This document shows positions 30,738 through 39,175 of a stretch of 44,188 nt of DNA, piece by piece (the stretch's first letter is position 1; each line of letters starts with the position of its first letter). The stretch comes from a virus, in the IMG/VR virus record IMGVR_UViG_3300033149_006035, positions 1-44,188 of that record. The stretch is one strand, 5' to 3'. The notes below the pieces were generated by a model. It was given only the letters and a program-made list of their open reading frames with translations. It had not been told where the DNA came from and made no database searches. The position numbers and the translations under genes are program-made.

Positions 30738-31889
30738 ATGCCGAATTTTCTGAAAAACATGAAGATCACCTTCATTTCCCTCGTCAAGAGGGGTGCCAAC
30801 AAGAGGACGATCATCATCAAGACGGGCGATGAAACTCCAATGTTCACAAGGGAGATCAAGATCCGGAAGGTTGATGAGGAGAACCGCCGGTTCTACTCCA
30901 TAGTCTATGCGCCGAACGAAGAGGACGCACAGGGCGATTTCTCAACTCCGGAGGAGATCCAGAAGGCCGCCTACGATTTTATGAAAAACTTGCGGCTCCT
31001 GAACATCGACCGGGCGCACAGTGAAACGCCGGAGAAGGCGTTCATTGCCGAGAGCTGGCTATTGAGGAAAAACGATCCCCTGTTTCCGGACGAGCGGGAG
31101 GGATCCTGGGCCGTCGGCATTGTCGTTGAGGATGAAGGGCTGTGGCAGGACGTCAAAAAAGGCGAGATCAACGCCCTTTCAATGGGCGGGGTCGGAGAAA
31201 GGGAGTTCACCCAGGGCATTTCCAAGATATGGGAGCACACTGAGAACCAGATCAGGCACAGGCTGAAAGACACGAGCGCTTTTATCGCCGAGTCGTTCCG
31301 GACCATAAAGATATCTGAGAAAAAAGGCGGCATCTTCCTTGTAACCGGAAAGCTGAAGGGCGGGAGCGGCTCCATGGTCGCCCAGTCGCTCCGCTTCACA
31401 CTCAAGAATGACAACAATCCCAATGGCTGGACAATGGCGGAGGCCAAGAAATGGTACGAGGACCACAAAGACCAGTTTGAAAAATCCTGGGATGAAATGA
31501 CCGTCTCAAAAGCAGTGCTTGAAGACAATGCCGGCGTTTTGGGCCTGGATTTGGACGATGGGCTCATGCCGGCCATATATAAAGCCCTGGAGAAACTGGG
31601 CCTTAAATCGAACAAAAGAGGAGGTGAAGACATGGACGAGAAGGAAACCAAGGAGCTGATCAACAAAGCTATCGAGCCGCTTCAGAAGAAGGTGGATGAG
31701 ATAGGCAAGCCGTTGACAAAGGAGCAAATGGCCGAAGTCGTCAAAGTGGCCATCAAACCTCTGTCCGAGCGGGTGGAGAAGCTCGAAAAAGTGACCAAGG
31801 GGTCTCGGCAGGATGATGACGACATCAAAAAAGATGCTGACCTCGAAAAGCTCGGAGGTGAGATCGCCAAAATGGTCAACGAGGCATAA
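30738..31889 (+). CDS. XkdF-like prohead protease with scaffold-like C-terminus
   Basis: 383 residues after GGGAGAGGAAAAGATC. Residues ~40-160 carry the XkdF-like serine protease pattern: RRFYSIVYAPNEEDAQGDFS, AAYDFMKNLRLLNIDRAHSE (His), SWAVGIVVEDEGLWQDVKKG, INALSMGGVGERE (Ser in S-M-G-G). The middle (KGGSGSMVAQSLRFTLKNDN) is unassigned. From ~300 it is a charged coiled coil (DEKETKELINKAIEPLQKKV, IKPLSERVEKLEKVTKG), as expected for a fused scaffold. It acts in prohead assembly before the decoration and capsid genes. Confidence 0.82.
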   Translation: MPNFLKNMKITFISLVKRGANKRTIIIKTGDETPMFTREIKIRKVDEENRRFYSIVYAPNEEDAQGDFSTPEEIQKAAYDFMKNLRLLNIDRAHSETPEKAFIAESWLLRKNDPLFPDEREGSWAVGIVVEDEGLWQDVKKGEINALSMGGVGEREFTQGISKIWEHTENQIRHRLKDTSAFIAESFRTIKISEKKGGIFLVTGKLKGGSGSMVAQSLRFTLKNDNNPNGWTMAEAKKWYEDHKDQFEKSWDEMTVSKAVLEDNAGVLGLDLDDGLMPAIYKALEKLGLKSNKRGGEDMDEKETKELINKAIEPLQKKVDEIGKPLTKEQMAEVVKVAIKPLSERVEKLEKVTKGSRQDDDDIKKDADLEKLGGEIAKMVNEA

Positions 31890-31928
31890 GCCTCAAAGGC
31901 CACGATTAAGATGAGGAGGTGAAAACTA

Positions 31929-32411
31929 ATGACCTTAGATTTTGGAAGGACGGACACCGTCCACACTCAGGATAACTTGATAGCTGGCCCCATGCCGCGC
32001 TCGGAGGTAGGCATCGTCCTGGCATCCGGAGAGAACCTCTCAAGGGGCGCCCCTCTTGGCCGGGTCACAGCAACCGGCAAGTACAAGGAATGGGATCCCA
32101 ATGCCAGTGACGGAACTCAGAATTTCCGCGCCATACTGGCCGAGGACTGCGATGCGTCGGGAGGCGATGAGAACTGCGTCGCCTATTTTTCTGGCCAGTT
32201 CAATTACGATGGGATCCAGTGGGATGCTGACAAGCACCAGAAAGACGACAGACTAGACGCGATCCTCGAAGGCCATGACCGCGGGATCTTCATCCTTGGC
32301 CACGACATAGGCGTGAGCGAGTCCGCGTGGACTTCAACTTCAACCACAACCACGAGCTCGACATCCACCACAACATCGTCCAGCTCGTCAACCACCACCA
32401 CGACAGCATAA
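31929..32411 (+). CDS. Lambda gpD-like head decoration protein with Thr/Ser tail
   Basis: 160 residues after AGGAGGTGAAAACTA. Residues 1-130 are the head decoration fold: DTVHTQDNLIAGPMPRSEVG, GENLSRGAPLGRVTATGKYK, NFRAILAEDCDASGGDENCV, AYFSGQFNYDGIQWD, LEGHDRGIFILGHDIGV. The last ~28 residues (coded by 32331-32408) are almost only Thr and Ser, ending STTTTTA. The codons are mixed (ACT, ACC, ACA, ACG, TCA, TCC, TCG, AGC), so the amino acids are maintained rather than a DNA microsatellite. The tail would protrude from the capsid surface at every decoration trimer. Confidence 0.85.
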   Translation: MTLDFGRTDTVHTQDNLIAGPMPRSEVGIVLASGENLSRGAPLGRVTATGKYKEWDPNASDGTQNFRAILAEDCDASGGDENCVAYFSGQFNYDGIQWDADKHQKDDRLDAILEGHDRGIFILGHDIGVSESAWTSTSTTTTSSTSTTTSSSSSTTTTTA

Positions 32412-32448
32412 GCGCTGTCTGGGGAAAGAGATAAGGAGGTGCTATTCA

Positions 32449-33480
32449 ATGGGACTTTTAGACTTTGATGAATTCAAATGGAGAGCCATGACCTCCGCCA
32501 TCAACCAGATCAAGGCGGCGGCGAGCCTGGTCAAGGATTTGATTTTTCGTGAGTCAAATCCCCAGCCCTCCGAGTACATCGACGTTGATGTCGTTATCGG
32601 GGGCCGGAAGATCGCTCCGTTTGTATCCCCGATTCAGGGCGGTATTGTGGTCGAAAAGATGGGGCGTGAGATGAGGTCGATCAGGGCTCCCAGGATCAGG
32701 TTGAAAAAGCCTTTCTCCGCCCATGAGCTCCTGACCACTAGGGCACCTGGAGCCGGGTTCTATACGACAGGCGGGTCAGATGCCCAGGCTTACCGGAGGA
32801 AAAAGGTCGCCCAGGAGCTCAACGATCTCAAGAACAACCGCATCGCCAACACCCTTGAGTGGATGTGTTGCCAGGCGCTCACCGGGATTTTGTCCTATGA
32901 GGGAGAGAACATCTCCTTCCAGGTGGATTACAAGATGCCGTCCAGCCACAAGATCACTTTGACAGGCACCGATCTATGGTCAGATACCACTGACTCTGAT
33001 CCAATCAAAAACCTGGATGAGTGGTCAAACCTGATCATCAACGCCCTGGGCTTTGGCCCGGATTTGATGATCATCGGAACCAACGTGGCTAATGCTCTCA
33101 GGAAGCATGAGGATATCAGGAAGCTTCTTGACAACAGGAGGGAAAACCTCGGTCAGTTGACCTGGAAGGCAACGTCCAACTTCATAGGCAACCTGAACGG
33201 GATCGACATCTACCGCTATGGGAGCAAGTACGACGACCTCAACGATACCGAGCAGAACTTCTGGAACCCGAACTACATAGCGCTGGTAGCCACTAGGGCA
33301 AGATTCAGCCGGGAATACGGAATGATCCTTGACCTCAAGGCAGGCGCCAGAGTGGTGGGCGAGTATTTCGCCAAGTCCTGGGAAGAGGAGGATCCGAGCA
33401 ACCTGTGGATCCTGGCAGAGTCGAGGCCGTTGCCGGTCCCCTGGCAGCCCGAAGCCATCGTCTATGCCAAAGTCGTTTAA
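32449..33480 (+). CDS. Major capsid protein, lambda gpE-like
   Basis: 343 residues after AAGGAGGTGCTATTCA. It has the Phage_cap_E pattern: SEYIDVDVVIGGRKIAPFVS, GREMRSIRAPRIRLKKPFSA, LNDLKNNRIANTLEWMCCQA, LMIIGTNVANALRKHEDIRK, NFIGNLNGIDIYRYGSKYDD, FSREYGMILDLKAGARVVGE. Length equals that of lambda gpE (about 340). It is paired with a gpD-like decoration protein as in lambda. Confidence 0.9.
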   Translation: MGLLDFDEFKWRAMTSAINQIKAAASLVKDLIFRESNPQPSEYIDVDVVIGGRKIAPFVSPIQGGIVVEKMGREMRSIRAPRIRLKKPFSAHELLTTRAPGAGFYTTGGSDAQAYRRKKVAQELNDLKNNRIANTLEWMCCQALTGILSYEGENISFQVDYKMPSSHKITLTGTDLWSDTTDSDPIKNLDEWSNLIINALGFGPDLMIIGTNVANALRKHEDIRKLLDNRRENLGQLTWKATSNFIGNLNGIDIYRYGSKYDDLNDTEQNFWNPNYIALVATRARFSREYGMILDLKAGARVVGEYFAKSWEEEDPSNLWILAESRPLPVPWQPEAIVYAKVV

Positions 33481-33483
33481 GCG

Positions 33484-33882
33484 ATGGACCATTATGTGTC
33501 AATCATTGACGGAGCGCTCAAGCTCTTTCTGACGGCGTTCCTCGGGGGGATCGGGTTGTGGGCCTTGAAAAGCTACATCAAGCAGAGGACGGCTCTTCCC
33601 AAAGCGAAGAACGGGTTTGTGACTTTGGAAGACCTCAAGGCGCACTGCGCGGGGATGCAGGAGCAGTGCTTTAAGAACCTGACCCAGAAAATGGATGCCA
33701 TAGGCCGCGTTATCGACCAGCGCCTCAGCCAGGGCGACAGGGTATTCGAGGAACACGCGAACAGGCTGCGGGAGATCGAGGGCAACATGATCAGGGTCAT
33801 GGAAGACCTGAACCAGTTTGAAAAGGGGCTCTGCGACCGGATAGTCGCAGTCATGGTCAAACACCAGAAACAGGGGCCTTAA
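33484..33882 (+). CDS. Small membrane-anchored coiled-coil protein
   Basis: 132 residues with one transmembrane helix near 12-30 (LKLFLTAFLGGIGLWALKSY), then a soluble helical part with probable coiled coil (KMDAIGRVIDQRLSQGDRVF, EEHANRLREIEGNMIRVMED). There is no ribosome binding site, and the start lies 3 bases after the capsid stop, suggesting reinitiation. This layout fits an inner-membrane spanin or accessory holin, but the location among head genes gives no proof. Confidence 0.6.
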   Translation: MDHYVSIIDGALKLFLTAFLGGIGLWALKSYIKQRTALPKAKNGFVTLEDLKAHCAGMQEQCFKNLTQKMDAIGRVIDQRLSQGDRVFEEHANRLREIEGNMIRVMEDLNQFEKGLCDRIVAVMVKHQKQGP

Positions 33883-33885
33883 CCT

Positions 33886-34281
33886 ATGGGATTCGCTTCC
33901 TTAAACGATGTCCGGCGCATCGGCAACCTTCCCGACAGCACCAAGCTGGACAATTCGGTCCTGGAACCGCACCTGAAATCCGCGGTGAGGCTTCTGACCA
34001 AGTGGATCGGCAATTACTCAGGGGCCACGGGGGACAAGAAAGACCGGTGCATAGAGGCCGAGGCCTGCCTGACCATGTATTACGCCCTCCCGGTCCTCAA
34101 CACCTTTTTCACCCAGGGCATAACGACGCTTCAAAAGGAAATAGGTGAAATGGACTTTCAATTTCACTCTCCCGAGGAGATGGAGGCTATCAGGGAGGCA
34201 TGGAAAGACCGGGCCATGGATGCGGTCGCTGAGTGGATGTCGCAGGGAGACCGGCATCCCATAGGATGGTACGCAGTATGA
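33886..34281 (+). CDS. Probable head-tail connector protein
   Basis: 131 residues starting MGFASLNDVRRIGNLPDSTK, then LEPHLKSAVRLLTKWIGNYS and CIEAEACLTMYYALPVLNTF. The helical layout and position after the capsid gene match adaptor proteins of the gp6 kind. It overlaps the next gene by ATGA at 34278. Family membership is an inference. Confidence 0.62.
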   Translation: MGFASLNDVRRIGNLPDSTKLDNSVLEPHLKSAVRLLTKWIGNYSGATGDKKDRCIEAEACLTMYYALPVLNTFFTQGITTLQKEIGEMDFQFHSPEEMEAIREAWKDRAMDAVAEWMSQGDRHPIGWYAV

Positions 34282-34658
34282 GCGCGATCGATGATGCAAT
34301 AGAGGAGCATGTCAGGGCGAAGGTCCAGAAGGCCTACCCTGAACTAGAGGAAGACCAGGTCATTGTGAAATTTCCGGAGGCCAGGGCCGCTTTCAGCAGG
34401 TCCCACAACATGCGCGACAACTCCGGCAAATGGGCCATATGTGAAGAGACCCTCACTTGCATGGTGATCATTGCATCAGAGGAAAAGCTGGACCGGACAT
34501 TGCTGATCAGGAAGCTTCCCAGGAAGACCTATCAGCTAGGTGGTTTCAAGGTTCTCCAGGAATACCAGAGGGCTGTTTATTCAGACCTGGTCGAGGCCAT
34601 AAACATGAAGGGGCTGATTTTTTACATCAGCTACACATACGTCATTTACTCTGAATAA
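34278..34658 (+). CDS. Hypothetical neck/tail completion protein
   Basis: 126 residues from ATG 34278 (MSAIDDAIEEHVRAKVQKAY), in overlap with the previous stop. The middle is strand-rich (GKWAICEETLTCMVIIASEE, LLIRKLPRKTYQLGGFKVLQ) and the C-terminus ends LIFYISYTYVIYSE. Position directly before the major tail protein suggests a tail terminator or completion protein; no signature is seen. Confidence 0.6.
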   Translation: MSAIDDAIEEHVRAKVQKAYPELEEDQVIVKFPEARAAFSRSHNMRDNSGKWAICEETLTCMVIIASEEKLDRTLLIRKLPRKTYQLGGFKVLQEYQRAVYSDLVEAINMKGLIFYISYTYVIYSE

Positions 34659-34675
34659 CAAGGAGGTGCTTTAAG

Positions 34676-35251
34676 ATGCCATTAACTCCTCACAACACGG
34701 AGCTTTACGAACTGGGACGGGGCAAGCTCTACATCGCGGAGTGGTCCGGAGGCTCTCCGGGAGAGTATGAAGAGGTCGGGAACTGCCCGCGGTTCGAGTT
34801 CGAGGTCACGGAGGAAGTCGTCACACACAAGGAAAGCCGGGGAGGGGTCCGCACTAAAGACAAGACCGCAACCCTGGAAGCCGCCTACACCCTGTCCTTT
34901 GACCTGGACGAGATCGCGGCGTCCAACATGGAAAAGTATGTCCGGGGCGAAATCGATGCGTCCAATCCCTATTTGATCCACGGAATAACCACTGACGGCC
35001 TCAAGAAAGAGTACGCGGTCAAGTTTGTCCAGGACAACCAGGAGGGGCCGAACAAGACTTTCGAGTTTTGGAGGTGCAAGCTGAAACCAGGCGGAGCGCA
35101 CTCTGTAATCGGGGACGAATTCTCGATTCTGCCGTTCAGCGGAGAAGCCCTGAGCGACAAGACGAACCATCCGAGTTCGCCGTATTTCGACGTCAAGTAC
35201 CACAGCACGACAACGACATCCAGTTCGACCACGACAACGACAACAGCGTAA
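34676..35251 (+). CDS. Major tail (tube) protein with Thr/Ser tail
   Basis: 191 residues after CAAGGAGGTGCTTTAAG. The tail-tube pattern is GRGKLYIAEWSGGSPGEYEE, VGNCPRFEFEVTEEVVTHKE, TLEAAYTLSFDLDEIAASNM, KKEYAVKFVQDNQEGPNKTF, EFWRCKLKPGGAHSVIGDEF and SILPFSGEALSD. The last ~16 residues (35202-35248) are STTTTSSSTTTTTTA, the same kind of tract as on the decoration protein, with mixed codons. In the assembled tail this would put a Thr/Ser fringe along the tube. Confidence 0.78.
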   Translation: MPLTPHNTELYELGRGKLYIAEWSGGSPGEYEEVGNCPRFEFEVTEEVVTHKESRGGVRTKDKTATLEAAYTLSFDLDEIAASNMEKYVRGEIDASNPYLIHGITTDGLKKEYAVKFVQDNQEGPNKTFEFWRCKLKPGGAHSVIGDEFSILPFSGEALSDKTNHPSSPYFDVKYHSTTTTSSSTTTTTTA

Positions 35252-35280
35252 CTCATTAACCTTACACGAAAGGAGTCCGT

Positions 35281-35694
35281 ATGATCCAGACGGGAACCGT
35301 CGAGCTTGGCGAGGAAGGGCAAAAAAGGACCGTCACGGTAAAAGAGCTGACTGTGAGCCAGGTTCTTTCGATATTCAACAAGTTTGCCAAGCCTGCCCAA
35401 GATGCCCGCGGGCTCGACGATATGCTGACCGAGGCAAAAGAGCTTTTTTCCATGTCCATCGAGGGCCTCCAGTGGGAAGAGCTGAAAGATTTCGCGCCAT
35501 CAGAGCTGAAGATGCTCTATGACAAGTTCCGGGAGGTCAACGCCGTTTTTTTCGACGTGGCGCGCTCCCTGGGGATCGAGGAGGCCCTGGGAGAGATAAT
35601 ACGCGCGCTAAAAAGCGACTTTATAAGCATATTTGCCGCCTCCTCGAAAGAGGACACCGCGATGTCCTCAACTACGGATACCGCTATTTCTTAA
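35281..35694 (+). CDS. Tail assembly chaperone (G-like)
   Basis: 137 residues after GAAAGGAGTCCGT. The sequence (MIQTGTVELGEEGQKRTVTV, KELTVSQVLSIFNKFAKPAQ, DFAPSELKMLYDKFREVNAV) is typical of tail chaperones between the tube and tape measure genes. The -1 frame is open from at least 35607 to 35885 and encodes a protein-like T extension (RLYKHICRLLERGHRDVLNY, GYRYFLICLEVTAELDLERE). It is therefore probably a G/GT pair with a programmed -1 shift, likely at the A5 run at 35610-35614. Confidence 0.75.
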   Translation: MIQTGTVELGEEGQKRTVTVKELTVSQVLSIFNKFAKPAQDARGLDDMLTEAKELFSMSIEGLQWEELKDFAPSELKMLYDKFREVNAVFFDVARSLGIEEALGEIIRALKSDFISIFAASSKEDTAMSSTTDTAIS

Positions 35695-35885
35695 TTTGCC
35701 TCGAAGTGACCGCCGAACTAGACCTGGAAAGAGAGCTGGATCTGGCGACCGCCTTTCGCATGTCACAACTGGATAACAAAGCATGGAAGGAGTACGTTAG
35801 ACATGCCAGCCGGTTCAAAGAGCGACACGTTAGACGTGATTATCCGGGTAAAGGACGCGGCCACAAGAAACCTTCAAAAAGTTGA
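35607..35885 (+). CDS. Tail chaperone T extension by -1 frameshift
   Basis: The -1 frame continues about 90 codons past the slip region: KKRLYKHICRLLERGHRDVL, NYGYRYFLICLEVTAELDLE, MSQLDNKAWKEYVRHASRFK, then a basic tail to TGA 35883-35885. It overlaps the tape measure start by 83 bases, as T extensions of siphoviruses usually do. The slip site CTA-AAA-AGC lets the Lys tRNA re-pair on AAA in the -1 frame. The heptamer is not the canonical X-XXY-YYZ, so efficiency is unknown. Confidence 0.6.
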   Translation, partial: AKKRLYKHICRLLERGHRDVLNYGYRYFLICLEVTAELDLERELDLATAFRMSQLDNKAWKEYVRHASRFKERHVRRDYPGKGRGHKKPSKS

Positions 35886-37095
35886 CAGAGGCCTCCAAAA
35901 ACTACAATCCCGCCTTAAATCCCTACCAAGAGCCGTCTTTAACCTGAAGACGGCCTTCGCCGGCCTGGGTCTGAGCCTGCTAGCCAGGAACTTCACCCAG
36001 GCCGCCTCCACAGCAGAGCAATACCGGACCCGCCTGAACGTCCTCCTGGGATCGACCATGGAGGGAAACCGCCTCTTTCAGGAGATGGCGGATTATGCGG
36101 GCAAGGTGTCTTTCCGGTATGAGGAGATCATGGGATCGGCCACCAACCTTGCCGGCGTCATGAAAGGGGGCACCGATGAGATAAAGCAGTGGATGCCCCT
36201 GATCGGGGATCTCGCTGCGGCTACAGGGCTGTCCCTTCAGGAGACCACGGGCCAGGTGATCAGGATGTACAGCGCCGGCGCTGCGGCTGCCGATATGTTC
36301 AGGGAACGCGGGGTCTTGGCAATGCTCGGTTTTCAAGCAGGGGTCTCGTATTCGGCAGAGGAGACGAGAAAGCGCCTGCTGGCCGCTTGGAAGGATCCCG
36401 CATCCCAGTTTAGAGGAGCTGCGGGCGAACTGGGAAAAACCTGGGAAGGCCTGATATCCATGATGCAGGACAAATGGTTCCAGTTCCGGAACCTGGTCAT
36501 GGAGGCGGGGGTATTCGACTATTTGAAAGCCTTGATGTCCACTTTCCTGGACTTCATCAACCGGCTCAAGAAAGAGGGCAAGCTCGACAAGTATGCCCAG
36601 GACATGGCCAAGTTCTTTTTAAAAGCAATCAACATTCTCATAAAGGGCGGGGCGGCTGCCCTGGAGGTCATATTGCTGCTGCGAAGGGGCTTTGAAGGGA
36701 TAAAGTTTGTCCTCAACGCAGTCATAGCGGGCTGGGCCAAGCTGATCGCGATAATCATAACCGGGTACTCGAAGATTGCCGGGATCCTGCATATGAAGGG
36801 GATCTCGAAGACACTTCAGGGAGTAGCGGATCGGTTCAATGACATCTCGAAGACCGCCGGGGAAGAAATGAATAAATCTGGCGTGAAGATGGTCGAGCTG
36901 GCCGACAAGCAGGGCAAATACTGGAGGGGCGTCTCAGGGTTCATCGAGAACGTTAAACAAAAAACCGAGGAGCTCGGCAAGGCCCAGGAAAAGGAGGAAA
37001 AGCGCATAAAGCTCAAACCGCCGGTGGACCTCAAAAAGCTTGAGGCCCAACAGAAATCATACGTCGCGCGGCTCTCAGAGACAAGATCGCCTTAG
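35803..37095 (+). CDS. Tape measure protein, N-terminal part
   Basis: 430 residues. The N-terminus (LDVIIRVKDAATRNLQKVDR, GLQKLQSRLKSLPRAVFNLK) and YRTRLNVLLGSTMEGNRLFQ, GSATNLAGVMKGGTDEIKQW, LIGDLAAATGLSLQETTGQV match tape measure proteins of the lambda-like kind. Hydrophobic helices appear at ~275-320 (FFLKAINILIKGGAAALEVI, LNAVIAGWAKLIAIIITGYS). The frame ends at 37095 after YVARLSETRSP, but the -1 frame continues without a gap as ALRDKIALEEYFKERRALIS. A one-base error in the GC run at 37060-37075 is likely, making one gene 35803-38195 (~797 residues). Confidence 0.82.
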   Translation: MPAGSKSDTLDVIIRVKDAATRNLQKVDRGLQKLQSRLKSLPRAVFNLKTAFAGLGLSLLARNFTQAASTAEQYRTRLNVLLGSTMEGNRLFQEMADYAGKVSFRYEEIMGSATNLAGVMKGGTDEIKQWMPLIGDLAAATGLSLQETTGQVIRMYSAGAAAADMFRERGVLAMLGFQAGVSYSAEETRKRLLAAWKDPASQFRGAAGELGKTWEGLISMMQDKWFQFRNLVMEAGVFDYLKALMSTFLDFINRLKKEGKLDKYAQDMAKFFLKAINILIKGGAAALEVILLLRRGFEGIKFVLNAVIAGWAKLIAIIITGYSKIAGILHMKGISKTLQGVADRFNDISKTAGEEMNKSGVKMVELADKQGKYWRGVSGFIENVKQKTEELGKAQEKEEKRIKLKPPVDLKKLEAQQKSYVARLSETRSP

Positions 37096-38195
37096 AGGAG
37101 TATTTCAAAGAGCGCCGGGCTCTTATTTCAAAGGAATTTAAAGCGGAGATAAGCCTTGCCGAGAAATTGGCCGAGCAAGAGGCAGACCCGGCGAAAAAGA
37201 TAGCCCTCCAGGACAGGGTGTTCAAGCTGAGGCAGGAGTTCAACCGGGCACTCATCGCCCTGGACCAGGAGCGCTTTGAAAAGACGGAGGACCTGGCACA
37301 AAAAGAAGTGGACAGGAAAAAGATCCTGGAATCGTTGAAGCTTAGAATCGCAACTGATTTTGCAGGGAATCTCCAGGCACAGTTCCAAAAAGAGCTGGCC
37401 GAGATGGATGAGAGGCACCAGGAGGAGATAAAGCGGCTCCAGGACCTCAATGCAAAAAAAGCCGAGATCGAGGAGGCGTACAGGCTCCAGAAACAGGAAA
37501 AAGACAAGCTCATGCTCGACCAGGAGCGAAGGCTAAACGAGTACAGGCTCCAGCTCGCCTCAGACACGGCAAAAGGCATGGCAGACGTATTCAACGAGGT
37601 CTATGAGCTCTCAGGGCAAAAGCGCAAAGAGTTCTTTTACCTCTCTAAGGGCGCGGCCCTGGCCGAGGCAATCATCAACACGGCCCAGGCTGTTACAAAA
37701 GCTATGGCACAGGGCGGAATATGGGGGATCGCCCAGGCAGCCGTGATCGGCGCAAAAGGGGCCATACAGATAGCGAAGATCAGCTCGCAGACCCTCGGAT
37801 CCGGAGGGCTTGTCCTTGGGAAGTCTCCTTCACCCACCTCAGACGACAAGCTTGTCGCCGCTACATCCGGAGAGTTCATGATGCCTGTCAAGGCCGTCAA
37901 AAACTATGGCCTCGGCATCATGGAGGCTCTCCGACGAAATGCTATCCCGAAAAGTATCCTTGAGGGGTGGTCTGTCCCAGGCTGGAGCCGGCCCAGGTTG
38001 GGATTCGCGGCTGGAGGAGCTGTCACTGGGGCGACCGTGCCGGCGGGCCAGGGAGTGACTGTCGAGGCGAGCATTTTCAATCTCCAGGATCCCAGGGACT
38101 TTGAGCGGCAGCTCGCATCTGCCAGGGGCAAAAATGCCCTGATCAATTTCCTCGGACAGAACAGGCAGACGGTGAGGCGGATATTGAGGGGTTAA
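37083..38195 (+). CDS. Tape measure protein, C-terminal part
   Basis: Continuation of the tape measure in the next frame. It begins KIALEEYFKERRALISKEFK, a long charged coiled coil up to ~170 residues, followed by FFYLSKGAALAEAIINTAQA, VTKAMAQGGIWGIAQAAVIG, AKGAIQIAKISSQTLGSGGL and a Gly/Ala-rich C-terminus with SGEFMMPVKAVKNYGLGIME. The FYLSKGAALAEAIINTAQA motif is the classic C-terminal signature of these proteins. An internal ATG at 37167 exists but nothing suggests it is used. The whole gene of ~2.4 kb implies a tail near 120 nm by the usual 0.15 nm per residue rule. Confidence 0.8.
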   Translation, partial: KIALEEYFKERRALISKEFKAEISLAEKLAEQEADPAKKIALQDRVFKLRQEFNRALIALDQERFEKTEDLAQKEVDRKKILESLKLRIATDFAGNLQAQFQKELAEMDERHQEEIKRLQDLNAKKAEIEEAYRLQKQEKDKLMLDQERRLNEYRLQLASDTAKGMADVFNEVYELSGQKRKEFFYLSKGAALAEAIINTAQAVTKAMAQGGIWGIAQAAVIGAKGAIQIAKISSQTLGSGGLVLGKSPSPTSDDKLVAATSGEFMMPVKAVKNYGLGIMEALRRNAIPKSILEGWSVPGWSRPRLGFAAGGAVTGATVPAGQGVTVEASIFNLQDPRDFERQLASARGKNALINFLGQNRQTVRRILRG

Positions 38196-38762
38196 ATGAC
38201 GACCATAAACTCATACCTCCTGAAGAAGCCGGACTGGTCTTCCCCGGTGAAGATACTCAAGACCTGGAGGACCGGGGTTCAGAAAGCCGTCCAGTCCGCT
38301 GAAAAAAGAGAACGCATATACTCGCGGGCCAGGATCGGGATCCGGTTCGCCCTGACAGCCATGGACTACGCCGAGGCGGCTTACATCCACCGCAAGATAT
38401 TCAAATACCAGGGCGGGGTCATCGGGGTTCCCCTGTGGCCATACCTGGCCAGAATAACAGCCCAGGCGAGCGCGGGCCAGAAAGAGGTCCAGGTGGAATC
38501 AACCGTCAACACCTTCTTCACCCCAGGGAGGATTGTGGTCCTCATGGATCCGGCAAACATGGAGAGCTACGAATCGGGCATGATCGCATCTGTTACGTCA
38601 ACTGTAATAACACTTGCGGAAAACCTGGAGAACACCTGGGATGCAGGAGACGAGATCGCCCCGGTGATTCCATGCAGGGTTGGGAACTCCAATTCCTTCA
38701 CATGGGCCACAGACAGGAACTTCAAGATCAGCATTGAGGCGCGAGAGGCGATAGCAGACTAA
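38196..38762 (+). CDS. Distal tail/baseplate protein
   Basis: 188 residues, starting right after the tape measure stop (TAAATG). Pattern: YLLKKPDWSSPVKILKTWRT, RIYSRARIGIRFALTAMDYA, YQGGVIGVPLWPYLARITAQ, VVLMDPANMESYESGMIASV, FTWATDRNFKISIEAREAIAD. It resembles baseplate proteins that sit between tape measure and hub, and the C-terminal half recalls the third domain of the next gene. The overlap TAATGG couples it to the next gene. Confidence 0.65.
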   Translation: MTTINSYLLKKPDWSSPVKILKTWRTGVQKAVQSAEKRERIYSRARIGIRFALTAMDYAEAAYIHRKIFKYQGGVIGVPLWPYLARITAQASAGQKEVQVESTVNTFFTPGRIVVLMDPANMESYESGMIASVTSTVITLAENLENTWDAGDEIAPVIPCRVGNSNSFTWATDRNFKISIEAREAIAD

Positions 38763-39175
38763 TGGCATATGAAGATTTCACGACATACACGGAAGTTGAT
38801 GAAGACAATGACATAACCGTCAGCCAGAACCAGATTACCGTGGATACGATGCGGCGGGACGCAGCTTCTTATGTTCACAAGGATTTTGGGTCCGGCGCAT
38901 TCGGGGACTTCGAGATTCAGTTTGAGGCGACTTGTTCGGCAGTTTCCGGGAATGGCGCCTCTGTAGTCGTCCTAGGGCTGACTAATTCCGGTTTTACCCA
39001 CGAGGATGCTCTCCAGAACAATGAGGGCATTTTGGTGTACTTTTACTATAGTTCATACTTGAGCCCGACAGATCAGGTTGTGGCTTTGATGAGAGGTTCC
39101 GACCAGACCCAGGACTTATATTACTTCTCTTCGATACCGTCCACCTTTCCGATGGTACTGTATATAGGTACTTGA
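38762..39175 (+). CDS. Modular tail protein, N-terminal LamG-like part
   Basis: 137 residues: YEDFTTYTEVDEDNDITVSQ, AASYVHKDFGSGAFGDFEIQ, ATCSAVSGNGASVVVLGLTN, YFYYSSYLSPTDQVVALMRG. This is the first half of a concanavalin/LamG-like beta sandwich. The frame ends in SSIPSTFPMVLYIGT, while another frame continues the fold across 39127-39172 (FDTVHLSDGTVYRYLSPLMS), so a one-base error near 39125 separates it from the 489-residue frame downstream. The joined protein is about 626 residues. Confidence 0.65.
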   Translation: MAYEDFTTYTEVDEDNDITVSQNQITVDTMRRDAASYVHKDFGSGAFGDFEIQFEATCSAVSGNGASVVVLGLTNSGFTHEDALQNNEGILVYFYYSSYLSPTDQVVALMRGSDQTQDLYYFSSIPSTFPMVLYIGT

